Below are positions 42,011 to 52,119 of a stretch of 64,000 nt of DNA, piece after piece. A model generated the notes under the pieces. The model worked only from the letters and a program-made list of their open reading frames with translations, did no database searches and had not been told where the DNA came from. Positions within the stretch are counted from its first letter, which is position 1. The number at the start of each line of letters is the position of its first letter. Origin of the DNA: Glaciimonas sp. (GTDB taxonomy: Bacteria; Pseudomonadota; Gammaproteobacteria; Burkholderiales; Burkholderiaceae_D); assembly GCA_012927585.1 (NCBI GenBank), contig JABBOY010000036.1, positions 62,001 through 126,000 of the forward strand. The letters are read 5' to 3'. A program made the position numbers and the translations under genes.

Positions 42011-42056
42011 AGCGGCCCGGTTCATACGCCGGGCAAGCCGCATTAAGGCGTATGAA
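42011..42056. promoter_or_regulatory. Overlapping alternative hairpins before the oxidoreductase gene
   Basis: GCCCGG (42015-42020) pairs with CCGGGC (42029-42034). TTCATACGCC (42021-42030) also pairs perfectly with GGCGTATGAA (42047-42056). The two stems share bases and cannot form together. This is 50-75 bp upstream of the next coding start. Confidence 0.45.
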
Positions 42057-42129
42057 GCGTAAGGCTGTTGCGGCATGGTGCGGCGCGATACGCTAAAATG
42101 CTTTTTTAGTGTCAGTCCCACACCACGCC

Positions 42130-45100
42130 ATGAACGCCCCAGCACAATTCCAAGCTTTGCTCTCAGACGCGCCCACCGGCTCCGGCGCGGCGCCGACCCG
42201 TTTGCGCGAAATTCCGTATAACTACACCTCGTTTTCCGACCGCGAAATCGTCATCCGCTTGCTCGGCGAGGAAGCTTGGAAACTGCTCGATACGCTACGC
42301 GGCGCGCGCCAAACCGGCCGTTCCGCCAGGATGCTGTACGAAGTCTTGGGCGACATCTGGGTGGTGCAGCGCAATCCCTATCTGCAAGACGATATGCTGG
42401 ATAACCCCAAGCGGCGTCAGAGTTTGATCGATGCGCTGAACCATCGTTTGGCCGAAGTCGAGCGCCGCCGCGTTACCACTGACTTGGCCGATGCTGGCGA
42501 CGCCGAGGCGGTCAAGCGCAGCGCCAGCGTGGAAGCGCTGCTGAAAGCGGCGCGCCAGGCTGTGGCCGATTTTGCCGAGGATTTCCATCGCACTTACGAC
42601 TTGCGCAAGCGCGCCACCAAAGAGCTGCGGCGCTATACCGAGAAAGACAATATCAAGTTCGACGGTTTGAGCCGGGTGTCGCATGTGACCGACGCCACCG
42701 ACTGGCGCGTCGAATATCCATTCGTGGTGCTTACGCCCGACACAGAGGACGAAATAGCCGGTCTGGTCAAAGCCTGCATTGTGCTTGGCCTGACCATTAT
42801 TCCGCGCGGCGGCGGCACCGGTTATACCGGCGGCGCAATTCCGCTGACGCCTTTTTCGGCCGTCATCAATACCGAAAAACTGGAGCAATTGGGCGCGGTT
42901 GAAATGCTTACGCTGCCCGGTGTGGATCGCGAATACGCAACCATTTATTCCGGCGCGGGGGTAGTTACCAAACGCGTTTCGGACGCCGCAGAGCAAGCCG
43001 GTTTCGTGTTTGCGGTCGATCCGACTTCGGCTGAAGCGTCCTGCATCGGCGGCAATGTTGCGATGAATGCCGGCGGCAAGAAGGCGGTGTTGTGGGGTAC
43101 GGCGCTGGATAACCTGGCCTCGTGGCGCATGGTTGACCCGAATGGCGACTGGCTCGAAGTCACGCGTATCGAACACAATCTGGGCAAGATTCACGATCAA
43201 CCCGTAGCGAAATTCAAGCTTGAATGGTCGCATCCAGCCGCCAAAGGTGGGCGCAGCACACCGTTCAAAACCGAAATGCTGGAGATTGAGGGCCGCAAAT
43301 TTCGCAAGGAAGGTTTGGGCAAGGATGTGACCGACAAATTCCTGTCGGGTTTGCCGGGCGTTCAGAAAGAAGGCTGCGATGGATTGATTACCTCGGCGTG
43401 CTGGATTTTGCACAAAATGCCGAAATTCGCCCGTACCGTGTGCCTGGAGTTTTTCGGTCAGGCCAGCGACGCCATTCCGAGCATCGTCGAAATCAAAGAT
43501 TACCTGGATGCCGAAACCAAAAAGGGCGGTGCAGTATTGGCTGGCCTGGAACATCTGGACGAGCGCTATTTGCGTGCGGTTGGCTACGCCACCAAATCCA
43601 AACGCGGCGTATTGCCGAAAATGGCTTTGTTCGGCGACATCGTAGGCGACGACGAAAATGCGGTCGCGCAAGCGGCCTCGGAAGTGGTGCGCATCGCCAA
43701 CACCCGCGTCGGCGAAGGTTTCGTTGCGGTGTCGCCAGAGGCGCGCAAGAAATTCTGGCTCGACCGCGCCCGCACCGCAGCCATCTCCAAGCATACCAAC
43801 GCCTTCAAGATCAATGAAGACGTGGTGATTCCGCTGGACCGGATGGGCGAATACACGAATGGTATCGAGCATATCAATATCGAACTGTCGATTCGCAACA
43901 AGCTGCAATTGATCGATGCCTTGCGCAGTTTCTTCGTTGCCGGCAATCTGCCGGTCGGCAAGAGTGAGGATGCCGAGGGGGACGATATTCCCGATGCGGA
44001 AATGCTGGAAGACCGCGCCCATCAGGCTACTGAATTGCTCGATCTGGCCCATGCTCGCTGGACTTATCTGCTGACGCATATCGACCAGCCGCTGGCGCAA
44101 TCAAGAGATATTCTGCTTGCGCCCGGCCTGGAAAAATTGGCCCCCGTGTTTGCGCAACGTTTAATTGCGCAACCGGATGCACTGGTATTCCATCTGCTGC
44201 AAGACCGCACCGTGCGCGTGTCCTGGAAGCAGGAAGTGCGCGCCGCGCTGCGCCAGATATTTAGCGGCGCTGCCTTCAAATTGATCCTCGATGAATGCAC
44301 CGCAATCCATCAGCGCGTGTTGCGCGGCCGCGTGTTCGTAGCGCTGCACATGCACGCCGGCGACGGCAATGTGCATACCAATATCCCGGTCAATTCCGAC
44401 GATTACCAGATGTTGCAAGATGCCCACGCGGCAGTGGGCCGCATCATGGCGCTGGCGCGTGCGCTGGGCGGTGTTATTTCCGGCGAACACGGCATCGGCA
44501 TCACCAAGATCGAATACCTGACCGAAACTGAAATCGATGCATTCCGCGATTACAAACAGCGCGTCGACCCGGAAGGCCGCTTCAACAAGGGCAAGTTGCT
44601 GGCCGGTGCCGATCTGCGCAACGCTTACACGCCGTCGTTCGGCCTGATGGGCCACGAATCGCTGATCATGCAGCAAAGCGATATCGGCGCGATTTCCAAT
44701 AGCATCAAGGATTGCCTGCGCTGCGGCAAGTGCAAACCGGTCTGCGCCACCCATGTGCCGCGCGCGAATTTGTTGTACTCCCCGCGCAACAAGATTCTGG
44801 CGACTTCGCTGCTGGTGGAAGCCTTCCTGTACGAAGAGCAAACCCGGCGCGGCATCTCGATCAAGCACTGGGATGAGTTTTCCGATGTGGCCGACCATTG
44901 CACGGTGTGCCACAAGTGCGTAACGCCATGCCCGGTCGATATCGATTTCGGCGAAGTGTCGATGAACATGCGCAATCTGCTGCGCAAGATGGGACAGAAG
45001 AAGTTCAATCCCGGCACCGCTGCCTCGATGTTCTTCCTCAACGCCACCGATCCGGCCACCATCAACGCTACCCGGCAAGTGATGATCGGCTGGGGTTACC

Positions 45101-46125
45101 AGGCGCAGCGCCTGGGCCACGACATTTTGAAAAAGTTCGCCAAGAAGCAAACCAAAGCGCCACCGGCCAGTGTCGGCAAGCCGGCGGTCAGGGAGCAAGT
45201 AATTCACTTCATCAACAAGAAGATGCCCGGCAACCTGCCCAAAAAAACCGCGCGCGCGCTGCTCGATATCGAAGACGACAAAATCGTGCCGATCATCCGC
45301 GACCCGCAAACCACCACGGCGGATACCGAAGCGGTGTTCTACTTCCCTGGTTGCGGCTCGGAACGGCTGTTCTCGCAAGTCGGCCTGGCTACCCAAGCAA
45401 TGTTGTGGCACGTCGGCGTGCAGACCGTATTGCCGCCGGGTTATCTGTGCTGCGGCTATCCGCAACGCGGCAACGGCGAGTATGACAAGGCTGAAAAAAT
45501 GATGACCAGCAATCGTGTGCTGTTTCATCGTATGGCCAATACGCTCAATTACCTCGATATCAAGACCGTGATCGTGTCGTGCGGCACTTGCTTTGACCAA
45601 CTGGCGACCTATGAATTCGACAAGATATTCCCCGGTTGCCGGATCATCGACATCCACGAATACTTGCTGGAGAAAAGCGTCAGACTGGAAGGCGTGGCCG
45701 GTACCCGTTACATGTATCACGAGCCGTGCCACAACCCGATGAAGCTGCAAGATTCGGGTAAGACCATCAATGCCTTGATCAGCACCGTGGACAACGTCAA
45801 GATCGAGAAAAACGATCGTTGCTGCGGCGAATCCGGCACGCTGGCGGTCAGCCGCCCGGACATCGCGACCCAGATTCGTTTCCGCAAGGAAGAAGAGATG
45901 GTCAAGGGCGCCGACAAGCTGCGCGCCGACGGTTTTACCGGCGAAGTCAAGATCCTGACCAGTTGCCCGTCCTGCCTGCAAGGGTTAAAGCGCTACGACG
46001 ACGATAGCGATACCGATGCCGACTACATCGTGATCGAACTGGCCAGACATTTGCTGGGCCGGAACTGGCTGCCTGAATACGTCGCCCGCGCTAATGCAGG
46101 CGGTATCGAGCGCGTATTAGTATAA
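42130..46125 (+). CDS. DUF3683 FAD/Fe-S oxidoreductase (GlcD-GlcF-like fusion)
   Basis: A 1331-residue fusion common in Burkholderiales, likely a 2-hydroxy acid (D-lactate/glycolate type) dehydrogenase. In order: an N-terminal DUF3683 region (about 20-190); a PCMH-type FAD domain with GGGTGYTGG (about 228-236); an FAD-oxidase C-terminal domain with [12 protein letters not shown] and SGEHGIG; two 4Fe-4S sites, [11 protein letters not shown] (about 862-872) and [11 protein letters not shown] (924-934); and two CCG domains with CCGYPQRG (about 1107) and CCGESG (1231). The ATG at 42130 is preferred; a GTG at 42109 is possible and neither has a strong ribosome binding site. It heads a unit with HIT and DUF971 genes. 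Confidence 0.9.
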   Translation: MNAPAQFQALLSDAPTGSGAAPTRLREIPYNYTSFSDREIVIRLLGEEAWKLLDTLRGARQTGRSARMLYEVLGDIWVVQRNPYLQDDMLDNPKRRQSLIDALNHRLAEVERRRVTTDLADAGDAEAVKRSASVEALLKAARQAVADFAEDFHRTYDLRKRATKELRRYTEKDNIKFDGLSRVSHVTDATDWRVEYPFVVLTPDTEDEIAGLVKACIVLGLTIIPRGGGTGYTGGAIPLTPFSAVINTEKLEQLGAVEMLTLPGVDREYATIYSGAGVVTKRVSDAAEQAGFVFAVDPTSAEASCIGGNVAMNAGGKKAVLWGTALDNLASWRMVDPNGDWLEVTRIEHNLGKIHDQPVAKFKLEWSHPAAKGGRSTPFKTEMLEIEGRKFRKEGLGKDVTDKFLSGLPGVQKEGCDGLITSACWILHKMPKFARTVCLEFFGQASDAIPSIVEIKDYLDAETKKGGAVLAGLEHLDERYLRAVGYATKSKRGVLPKMALFGDIVGDDENAVAQAASEVVRIANTRVGEGFVAVSPEARKKFWLDRARTAAISKHTNAFKINEDVVIPLDRMGEYTNGIEHINIELSIRNKLQLIDALRSFFVAGNLPVGKSEDAEGDDIPDAEMLEDRAHQATELLDLAHARWTYLLTHIDQPLAQSRDILLAPGLEKLAPVFAQRLIAQPDALVFHLLQDRTVRVSWKQEVRAALRQIFSGAAFKLILDECTAIHQRVLRGRVFVALHMHAGDGNVHTNIPVNSDDYQMLQDAHAAVGRIMALARALGGVISGEHGIGITKIEYLTETEIDAFRDYKQRVDPEGRFNKGKLLAGADLRNAYTPSFGLMGHESLIMQQSDIGAISNSIKDCLRCGKCKPVCATHVPRANLLYSPRNKILATSLLVEAFLYEEQTRRGISIKHWDEFSDVADHCTVCHKCVTPCPVDIDFGEVSMNMRNLLRKMGQKKFNPGTAASMFFLNATDPATINATRQVMIGWGYQAQRLGHDILKKFAKKQTKAPPASVGKPAVREQVIHFINKKMPGNLPKKTARALLDIEDDKIVPIIRDPQTTTADTEAVFYFPGCGSERLFSQVGLATQAMLWHVGVQTVLPPGYLCCGYPQRGNGEYDKAEKMMTSNRVLFHRMANTLNYLDIKTVIVSCGTCFDQLATYEFDKIFPGCRIIDIHEYLLEKSVRLEGVAGTRYMYHEPCHNPMKLQDSGKTINALISTVDNVKIEKNDRCCGESGTLAVSRPDIATQIRFRKEEEMVKGADKLRADGFTGEVKILTSCPSCLQGLKRYDDDSDTDADYIVIELARHLLGRNWLPEYVARANAGGIERVLV

Positions 46126-46152
46126 GAAGCAGTATAAGGACCGGATTGGACG

Positions 46153-46584
46153 ATGCAGATCGATTGTGAATTATGTTCTTTGCAGGGCGGCGAAGTCGTG
46201 CATGTGACTGCCCACTGGCATGTAGTGCTGGTGGATGACGCCGGCTATCCCGGTTTTTGCCGTGTAATCTGGAACGGTCATGTGCAGGAAATGACAGATC
46301 TTTCGCTGGCAGAGCGCAATGCGCTGATGGCGGCAGTGTGGCAAGTCGAGGCTGCGGTGCGCGACGTGATGCAGCCGCACAAGATCAATCTGGCTAGCCT
46401 GGGCAACATGGTGCCGCATGTGCACTGGCATGTGATCCCGCGTTTTGAGGACGATGCGCAATTTCCCGCCCCGGTCTGGGCCCAGGCGCAACGTGCAACA
46501 GCACCCGAAGTTTTGGCACGGCGCAGAGACTTGCTGCCAACTTTGCGCACCGCGATTCGCGCCCGAATGGCTTCCCTTATTTAA
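46153..46584 (+). CDS. HIT family protein
   Basis: A 143-residue histidine-triad protein, a predicted nucleotide phosphohydrolase or transferase. The triad HVHWHVIPRF lies at about residues 94-103. An N-terminal CELC (residues 5-8) precedes the core. The gene begins 27 nt after the DUF3683 stop. The order DUF3683, HIT, DUF971 is frequent in Burkholderiales. Confidence 0.92.
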   Translation: MQIDCELCSLQGGEVVHVTAHWHVVLVDDAGYPGFCRVIWNGHVQEMTDLSLAERNALMAAVWQVEAAVRDVMQPHKINLASLGNMVPHVHWHVIPRFEDDAQFPAPVWAQAQRATAPEVLARRRDLLPTLRTAIRARMASLI

Positions 46585-46602
46585 CTAAACTGGACAATCA
46601 TC

Positions 46603-47040
46603 ATGACTGGATCGAAACAGACCGCGCCAACCCCCATTCCGACCGATTTGACCGTGCGCAAGCAATCAAAGGTAGTGGAAATCACTTTTAACGATGGCGC
46701 TGCTTTCGTGCTGCCGTTCGAATTGCTGCGTGTGTACTCGCCTTCGGCTGAAGTGCGCGGCCACGGCCCGGGGCAGGAAGTGCTGCAAACCGGCAAACGC
46801 GAGGTGGAATTGACGGCGCTGGAACCGGTCGGCAACTATGCGGTGCAGCCGCATTTTTCCGATGGACACAATACCGGCATCTTCGCCTGGGATTATCTGT
46901 ATTGGCTGGGCGCCAACCAAACTGATCTATGGGCTGAGTACCTGGCGCGCCTGGAAGCTGCCGGCTATAGCGCCGATACCGGACGCACGACGCCAATGAC
47001 CGCCGCCTCCGACGCTCACGCGTGCGGCCATAAGCATTAA
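46603..47040 (+). CDS. DUF971 (gamma-butyrobetaine hydroxylase-like N-terminal) protein
   Basis: A 145-residue protein whose core is the GBBH-like N-terminal domain: LTVRKQSKVVEITFNDG, LPFELLRVYSPSAEVRGHGP and the end motif DGHNTGIFAWDYLYWLG. A His/Cys-rich tail (DAHACGHKH) could bind metal. In Burkholderiales this gene usually precedes ubiE, but here a terminator follows and no ubi gene is present. Function is unknown; proposals include Fe-S or ubiquinone-related roles. Confidence 0.9.
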   Translation: MTGSKQTAPTPIPTDLTVRKQSKVVEITFNDGAAFVLPFELLRVYSPSAEVRGHGPGQEVLQTGKREVELTALEPVGNYAVQPHFSDGHNTGIFAWDYLYWLGANQTDLWAEYLARLEAAGYSADTGRTTPMTAASDAHACGHKH

Positions 47041-47153
47041 AGAGCCAAAAAAACGCCACAGTAGTAAACGCCGCCTGGAAAAGCTGTACCCAGCGGCGCA
47101 GGGAAAAGTATTTTCAGACCAAGCGATTGAGCCGGATAGACGTCCATAAAAAT

Positions 47154-47183
47154 GCATCAAGCCGAGCGCTGATGCGTTTTTTT
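47154..47183 (+). terminator. Intrinsic terminator after DUF971 gene
   Basis: GCATCA (47154-47159) and TGATGC (47170-47175) form a stem with a 10-nt loop, followed by G and seven T residues (47177-47183). A good candidate end for the DUF3683-HIT-DUF971 unit. Confidence 0.65.
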
Positions 47184-47370
47184 ACTCAGCGTTCTATCGT
47201 TGCTTGACATCCGGTCATTAAAAAGTCAAGCCACTGGTCACCCAAAAATCGCTTTCCGACATCGCCGCCGGCCGTTCTGCGCATTCAATCCTGGGTGGCA
47301 GGTTGCTAGAAAGTACTTCAAAATAGATCGCCTGTGTACGCCAGCGTACAGACCCGGGAGAACGCACTCT

Positions 47371-47403
47371 GGATAATTGTTTTCATGGAAAACAGTTTTA
47401 TCC
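47371..47403. promoter_or_regulatory. Inverted repeat upstream of the lmo0937-type gene
   Basis: GTTTTC (47379-47384) and GAAAAC (47388-47393) flank ATG, and the outer GGATAA (47371-47376) pairs with TTATCC (47398-47403). The resulting 12-bp broken palindrome lies 68 bp before the small gene's ATG and may be an operator or leader hairpin. Confidence 0.45.
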
Positions 47404-47470
47404 TGGCTTGCGGAGTACGTTGAAACAGGTTGGCACGCACATGCAACACCACTTATAAAAAGGAAAAATC

Positions 47471-47617
47471 ATGCTCTATACAATTGCTGTCGTTTTGATT
47501 ATTTTGTGGCTGCTTGGTCTCGTCACATCTACCACCATTGGTGGCTTCATTCATATTCTATTGGTGGTAGCCGTGATCATGATATTGCTGCGCCTCATCA
47601 AAGGGCGCGGTCTTTAG
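47471..47617 (+). CDS. Lmo0937 family small membrane protein
   Basis: A 48-residue protein starting MLYTIAVVLIILWLLGLVTS, with a second hydrophobic helix IHILLVVAVIMILLRLI and a basic end KGRGL. This is the Lmo0937-family pattern, found as stress-induced small hydrophobic proteins in many bacteria. AAGGAAAA ends 4-5 nt before the ATG. It is probably part of the local envelope-stress cluster with the glycine-zipper and BON lipoproteins. Confidence 0.88.
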   Translation: MLYTIAVVLIILWLLGLVTSTTIGGFIHILLVVAVIMILLRLIKGRGL

Positions 47618-47941
47618 CAATGATTGAAGCCTGTCTTCCCGATGGGTTTCAATCTCCGCCGCAGGGCGTCAATATGCGCAGCACATGCGCCGTATATTGC
47701 CGTGCAATGTGGCCATGTCGAGTGCCATGGATGTATATACTGTGAATGGTATTTTTTAACATTCAATGTATACATGCGGAAAGTATTGCTTTTAACGATA
47801 TACTCCACGAAATTTTCGTTACTTTTGTGTCTTTCGTGGGCAATTCGTGCATCAAATATGCGGTTCCCAAAGGCACAGGAGCAGGCGCGTTAACTAGCGC
47901 CGACCTGTGATTAGGCGCACCAGCGGTATGCCACTGCAAGC
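47618..47941. other. 324-bp convergent gap
   Basis: It lies between the Lmo0937-type gene (plus) and the glycine-zipper gene (minus). It holds repeat copy 7 and a TTTTGTGTCTTTCGTGGG stretch similar to one near 21050. No gene was recognised. Confidence 0.5.
47725..47808 (-). repeat. GGAGTAT-type dispersed repeat, copy 7
   Basis: On the minus strand it begins GTGGAGTATATCGTTAAAAG then CAATACTTTCCGCATGTATA, GTTAAAAAATACCATTCAC and AGTATATACATCC. It is a full-length member and closest to copy 5 in its second half. Confidence 0.65.
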
Positions 47942-48163
47942 TTAATGCTTTGGCTTGACTTGGTTGCCGATCACGCCGCCAACTGCTGCACCACCTACCG
48001 TCCCGACTGCGCTGCCGCCAGTCAAAACAGCCCCCAGAACTGCGCCCGCACCGGCACCGACTGCCGTATTTTTATCTTGCCTCGACATGCCGGAACAAGC
48101 CGTCAAGGTAAACACGAGAGCGATTGCCGCCGTATTTATTGCTAACTTTTTGGTCAGTTTCAT
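47942..48163 (-). CDS. Glycine-zipper lipoprotein (OsmB-like)
   Basis: A 73-residue lipoprotein. The signal ends with lipobox LTAC (Cys about residue 23). The mature part is a glycine-zipper 2TM-like region of GxxxG repeats (VGAGAGAVLGAVLTGG then VGTVGGAAVGGVIGN). Similar proteins (OsmB, YmgG, SlyB-type) are induced by osmotic or envelope stress and insert in the outer membrane. A GGGAG-type ribosome binding site precedes the ATG at 48163. Confidence 0.9.
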   Translation of the reverse strand: MKLTKKLAINTAAIALVFTLTACSGMSRQDKNTAVGAGAGAVLGAVLTGGSAVGTVGGAAVGGVIGNQVKPKH

Positions 48164-48259
48164 GTTGAACTCCCTCGGTTAAACCATTTAGGATCAAAAA
48201 CAGGATGGCAGTACCTGGTACAGCCATCCGTGGCCTGGCGTTGCGTGCCGGCCGAGTGA

Positions 48260-48571
48260 TTACTTCAGACGCATATCGTTCTTGACTGATTTCACGCCTT
48301 TGACTGCACTCGTTATCTTCACGGCTGTGGTGGCGTTGTCTTGGGAGCTCACAAAGCCGCTCAGTTGAACTGTTCCCTTAAAAGTTTCAACATTGATTTC
48401 AGTTACCTTCAGGGACGGTTCATTAAGGATTGCTGCCTTGACGTTGGTCGTGATTACAGTGTCATCGACATATTGACCGGTGCTTTCTTGTTTTGCGGTA
48501 GAGGCGCAGCCGACCACAGTGGTCAACATCAGCGCGGCGATTAGCGTGGATACAATTTTAAGGTTTTTCAT
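48260..48571 (-). CDS. BON-domain lipoprotein
   Basis: A 103-residue protein with lipobox VVGC (Cys about residue 22) and one BON domain: VDDTVITTNVKAAILNEP, then VNVETFKGTVQLSGFV-type strands and a VKGVKSVKNDM end. BON proteins bind phospholipid and stabilise the outer membrane under stress (compare OsmY, DolP). The ATG at 48571 has GGAG upstream; the longer frame to 48670 is not family-like. Divergent to a Crp/Fnr gene that may control it. Confidence 0.9.
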   Translation of the reverse strand: MKNLKIVSTLIAALMLTTVVGCASTAKQESTGQYVDDTVITTNVKAAILNEPSLKVTEINVETFKGTVQLSGFVSSQDNATTAVKITSAVKGVKSVKNDMRLK

Positions 48572-48894
48572 TTTGATACTCCTGGCTTGGTGATTGAAGA
48601 GATTATTCTGGCGACCCCGTCGCGGCAGAACGCAAATGCGGTGCTGTGGTGTGGCTTTGCGATGAGACAAGATTAGGGTTTAGATGCATCTATGTCTGTG
48701 CGCCAACACACACACAGCAATATTTTCTTTTGGCATCATTCCAGTTTTTATGCGTGGCAGCGCACAGACAACGGCATGCAAGGTGCAACGCAGTACAGAT
48801 AAACGGTATATGGGCGTGCTACTCTGTTGGCAAGGCATCCTTTCGGGCATCTTGTACTCCCAACCAGTTAGCGACTGAAAGCAAAAACTCTGAT
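48572..48894. promoter_or_regulatory. Divergent promoter region of BON and Crp/Fnr genes
   Basis: 323 bp between divergent genes. A perfect 10-bp inverted repeat GTCTGTGCGC (48694-48703) / GCGCACAGAC (48760-48769) spans a 56-bp spacer that includes an ACACACACACA run. No clear promoter hexamers were identified. Short frames inside are not recognised. Confidence 0.4.
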
Positions 48895-49644
48895 ATGTCA
48901 TGTATGCATGATCCGAACCAAAATCATCTCCTGGCAGCTTTGCTGGACGCTGAATTCGACCGCCTGTCGCCGCATCTGGAATTGATTCCGATGCTGCTCG
49001 GCGATGTGCTCTATGAATCTGGCAACAAGTTGCAGCACGTCTATTTTCCAACCACATCCATTGTTTCACTGCACTATTTGCTCGAAAACGGCGGCTCGTC
49101 TGAAATTGCCGGGGTCGGCAACGAGGGCGTATTGGGGGTATCTCTTTTCATGGGTGGCGACACCACGCCCAGTCGCGCGGTGGTGCAGACTGGTGGCTAT
49201 GGCTATCGTCTCAAGGCGCACATATTGATGGAAGAATTCTATCGTGCCGGACCGGTGCTGCGCCTGCTGCTGCGTTATACCCATGCCTTGATCACGCAAA
49301 TGTCGCAGACATCTGTGTGCAATCGCCATCATTCGGTGGAGCAGCAATTGAGCCGTTTTCTCCTGTTAACATTGGATCGTTTGCCCTCAAATGAATTGAC
49401 AATGACGCAGGAATTGATCGCCAATATGCTGGGGGTGCGACGCGAAGGTGTGACCGAGGCAGCCGGGAAATTGCAAAGTTGCGGTTTTATCCGCTATCGA
49501 CGCGGCCATATCACCGTGTTGGACCGCTCCGGCCTGGAAGACCATGCTTGCGAATGTTATGACGTCGTCAAGAAAGAATTTGCTCGCTTGTTGCTGGATG
49601 TGCGCCAACTCCAGGGTAAGCCAGCGGCGAGCCGATCGATCTGA
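48895..49644 (+). CDS. Crp/Fnr family transcriptional regulator (second paralogue)
   Basis: A 249-residue regulator with a cNMP-like N-terminal domain (PMLLGDVLYESGNKLQHVYFP, about residues 30-50) and a Crp_2-type winged helix (about 165-235). The expected cAMP-binding Arg-Ser cassette is not apparent (NEGVLGVSLFMGGDTTPSRA). The recognition region GVRREGVTEAAGKLQ differs from CRP, so it should bind another sequence. This class is often found near stress genes in Oxalobacteraceae-like genomes. Start ATG at 48895 or 48904; neither has a strong ribosome binding site. Confidence 0.85.
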   Translation: MSCMHDPNQNHLLAALLDAEFDRLSPHLELIPMLLGDVLYESGNKLQHVYFPTTSIVSLHYLLENGGSSEIAGVGNEGVLGVSLFMGGDTTPSRAVVQTGGYGYRLKAHILMEEFYRAGPVLRLLLRYTHALITQMSQTSVCNRHHSVEQQLSRFLLLTLDRLPSNELTMTQELIANMLGVRREGVTEAAGKLQSCGFIRYRRGHITVLDRSGLEDHACECYDVVKKEFARLLLDVRQLQGKPAASRSI

Positions 49645-49773
49645 CGGCACAGAATCTTGCGGCAGAGCAGGGCGACGTAGACGATATCCAATGTAGGAAG
49701 CCTTGCGTTGCTACACCGTCACCTTGTTTGCGCTGCGGTTAGCGCTTTTTGTATCTCAGTTGCAATCTAATTT
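49645..49773. other. Short intergenic region before the histidine kinase
   Basis: 129 bp with no recognised hairpin or promoter motif. It probably holds the promoter of the two-gene signalling unit. Confidence 0.3.
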
Positions 49774-52077
49774 ATGTCTAAAATTATGCACAAAATGGAA
49801 AAAGCGCCGGTCGAGCGAATGATCTTGATCGGTTTCGGAATGACTCTGGCCGTTCTGCTGCTGGTCAGCGGCGTCGCGTGGACTGCTGCAGTGCAATCCG
49901 CTATTGCCGTTAAGATCATCGCTGCCAGTATCGTTTTTCTGTTGTTATTCCTGGCGCTGTTGTATATGCGGATACGGCGCGTGATACATCGCCGTTTTTT
50001 GGCAGAACAAGCGTTGCAAGAACTGCGGCAGCCACTGCTGAAAGCAGGCGCATTGCAAGATGCTATTTTCAACAGCGCCAATTTTTCCAGTATTGCCACA
50101 GACGCCCAAGGCGTGATTCAAATTTTTAATGTTGGCGCCGAACGCATGCTGGGTTATACGGCGGCGGATGTGGTGGACCAGACCACGCCAGCGGGCATTT
50201 CGGATGCGCAAGAAGTGATCGCACGGGCAGCGGCCCTGAGCCTGGAATGGGATACTCCGATTGAGCCGGGCTTTGAGGCGCTGGTGTTCAAGGCCTCACG
50301 CGGCATCGAAGACATTTATGAACTGACCTACATCCGTAAAGATGGCAGCCGCTTGCCGGCGATCGTGTCCGTTACCGCACTACGCGATGCAAAAGACAAA
50401 GTGATCGGTTACCTGCTGATTGGCACCGATAACACGGCGCGCAAACAAGTCGAAGCGGAGCAAGCCCTGCTTGACCAGCGATTGCGCGATCAACAGTTTT
50501 ACACGCGTTCTCTGATTGAGTCGAATATCGACGCCATCATAACCACCGATCCGCGCGGCATCATTAGCGATGTCAACCAGCAGATGGAGTTGCTTACCGG
50601 TTGCACGCGCGATGAATTGATCGGGGCCCCATTCAAGAATTATTTCACCGATCCGGCCCGGGCCGAGGCTGCCATTACGCGTGCGCTGCGCGATGGCAAG
50701 GTGACCAACTATGAGTTGACCGCCCACGCCCGGGATGGCAAGGAAACGGTGGTGTCGTACAACGCGACCACCTTCCATGACCGCGACCGCAACTTGCAAG
50801 GCGTGTTCGCAGCGGCACGCGATGTTACCGACCGCAAGCAATTCGAGCATGCGCTGCAAGAAAATTATGTTGAATTAGAAAGCGCGAAGGCTGCTGCGGA
50901 GAAAGCCAACCTGGCGAAATCGGAATTTTTGTCCAGCATGAGTCATGAATTACGCACGCCACTCAATGCGGTGCTCGGGTTCGCACAGTTGATGGCGTCC
51001 GAGACCCCGCCGCCATCACCGGCGCAGAAACTGTCTATCGACCAGATTTTGCAAGCCGGTTGGTATCTACTGCGCCTGATTAATGAAATCCTCGATCTGG
51101 CAATGATCGAATCGGGCAAAGTGACGATGTCGCAAGAATCGATGTCCCTCACCGACGTGCTGCAAGATTGTCAGGCCATGATCGAGCCGCAGGCACAGCA
51201 GCGCGGGATACAGATGACGTTCCCGCATTTTGATCATCCGTTCTATATCCATGCCGATCGGACCAGGGTCAAGCAAGTGATCATCAACCTGTTGTCGAAT
51301 GCGATCAAATATAACCGGGTCGGCGGCGCAGTCATGGTCGAATGCGTGATGCACATCGAAAATCGGGTGCGCTTGAGTGTCAACGACACCGGAGCCGGTT
51401 TGGCGCCGGAACAGTTGGCGCAACTATTTCAGCCGTTTAACCGGCTTGGGCAAGAGTCCAGTACCGAAGAAGGCACTGGTATCGGCTTGGTCGTCACTAA
51501 GCAACTGGTCGAGTTGATGGGCGGTGTCATTGGCGTTGAAAGCAATGTAGGCGTTGGCAGCGTGTTTTGGGTCGAATTTCCCGCGTCCAATGCGCCGGAG
51601 TTGGTGTTCGGCGATAGCGGCGAGATCGGCCTGAATGAGCAGGATAATATGGCAGCGCATGCATTACCATGCCAGCGCACGCTGCTCTATGTTGAAGATA
51701 ATCCGGTAAATCTGGTGCTGGTCGAACAATTGATTGCGCGCCGTAGCGATTTGAAATTGTTGACGGCTGTCGATGGACATCTGGGCATCAAGTTGGCGCG
51801 ACTCTATCGGCCGGACGTCATTTTGATGGATATTAATTTGCCCGGCATCAGCGGTTTTGGCGCTTTGAAAATTTTACGAGAAGATCCGGTAACTGCCCAC
51901 ATCCCGGTCATGGCGCTGTCGGCCAACGCTGTCCCGCGCGACATCGAGAAGGGGTTGAAGGCCGGGTTCTTCCGCTATTTGACAAAGCCGATCGAGGTTG
52001 TTGCGTTTATGGATGCGCTTGATGTCGCGTTGCATCATGCGGCTGAAAATGGCTTGGCAAGTGAATCGGCACGGTAA
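49774..52077 (+). CDS. Hybrid sensor histidine kinase with two PAS domains
   Basis: A 767-residue membrane-bound hybrid kinase. Two membrane helices (about residues 17-37 and 44-65) are separated by a very short loop, so sensing is probably not periplasmic. PAS1 (about 95-215) and PAS2 (about 245-360) follow. HisKA has the phospho-acceptor H391 in MSHELRTPLNAVLGFAQL. The ATPase domain shows NLLSNAIKYN, NDTGAGLAPE and GTGIGLVV. A receiver domain at the C-terminus (about 632-750) has Asp686 in LMDINLPG and Lys in TKPIE. A response regulator gene follows 42 nt downstream and is the likely partner. Confidence 0.92.
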   Translation: MSKIMHKMEKAPVERMILIGFGMTLAVLLLVSGVAWTAAVQSAIAVKIIAASIVFLLLFLALLYMRIRRVIHRRFLAEQALQELRQPLLKAGALQDAIFNSANFSSIATDAQGVIQIFNVGAERMLGYTAADVVDQTTPAGISDAQEVIARAAALSLEWDTPIEPGFEALVFKASRGIEDIYELTYIRKDGSRLPAIVSVTALRDAKDKVIGYLLIGTDNTARKQVEAEQALLDQRLRDQQFYTRSLIESNIDAIITTDPRGIISDVNQQMELLTGCTRDELIGAPFKNYFTDPARAEAAITRALRDGKVTNYELTAHARDGKETVVSYNATTFHDRDRNLQGVFAAARDVTDRKQFEHALQENYVELESAKAAAEKANLAKSEFLSSMSHELRTPLNAVLGFAQLMASETPPPSPAQKLSIDQILQAGWYLLRLINEILDLAMIESGKVTMSQESMSLTDVLQDCQAMIEPQAQQRGIQMTFPHFDHPFYIHADRTRVKQVIINLLSNAIKYNRVGGAVMVECVMHIENRVRLSVNDTGAGLAPEQLAQLFQPFNRLGQESSTEEGTGIGLVVTKQLVELMGGVIGVESNVGVGSVFWVEFPASNAPELVFGDSGEIGLNEQDNMAAHALPCQRTLLYVEDNPVNLVLVEQLIARRSDLKLLTAVDGHLGIKLARLYRPDVILMDINLPGISGFGALKILREDPVTAHIPVMALSANAVPRDIEKGLKAGFFRYLTKPIEVVAFMDALDVALHHAAENGLASESAR

Positions 52078-52119
52078 TGCCGCTAAATAACAGGTGGACG
52101 ATTTTTTGGAAAGAACGCA

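Noticed and set aside
42295..45981. Two open frames of about 600 codons on the minus strand opposite the DUF3683 gene
   Set aside because: They mirror the codon structure of a well-supported oxidoreductase whose FAD and Fe-S motifs are all on the plus strand.
48684..48878. 64-codon plus-strand frame in the BON-Crp intergenic region
   Set aside because: No ribosome binding site, Cys-rich random composition, and it overlaps a spaced inverted repeat of likely regulatory nature.
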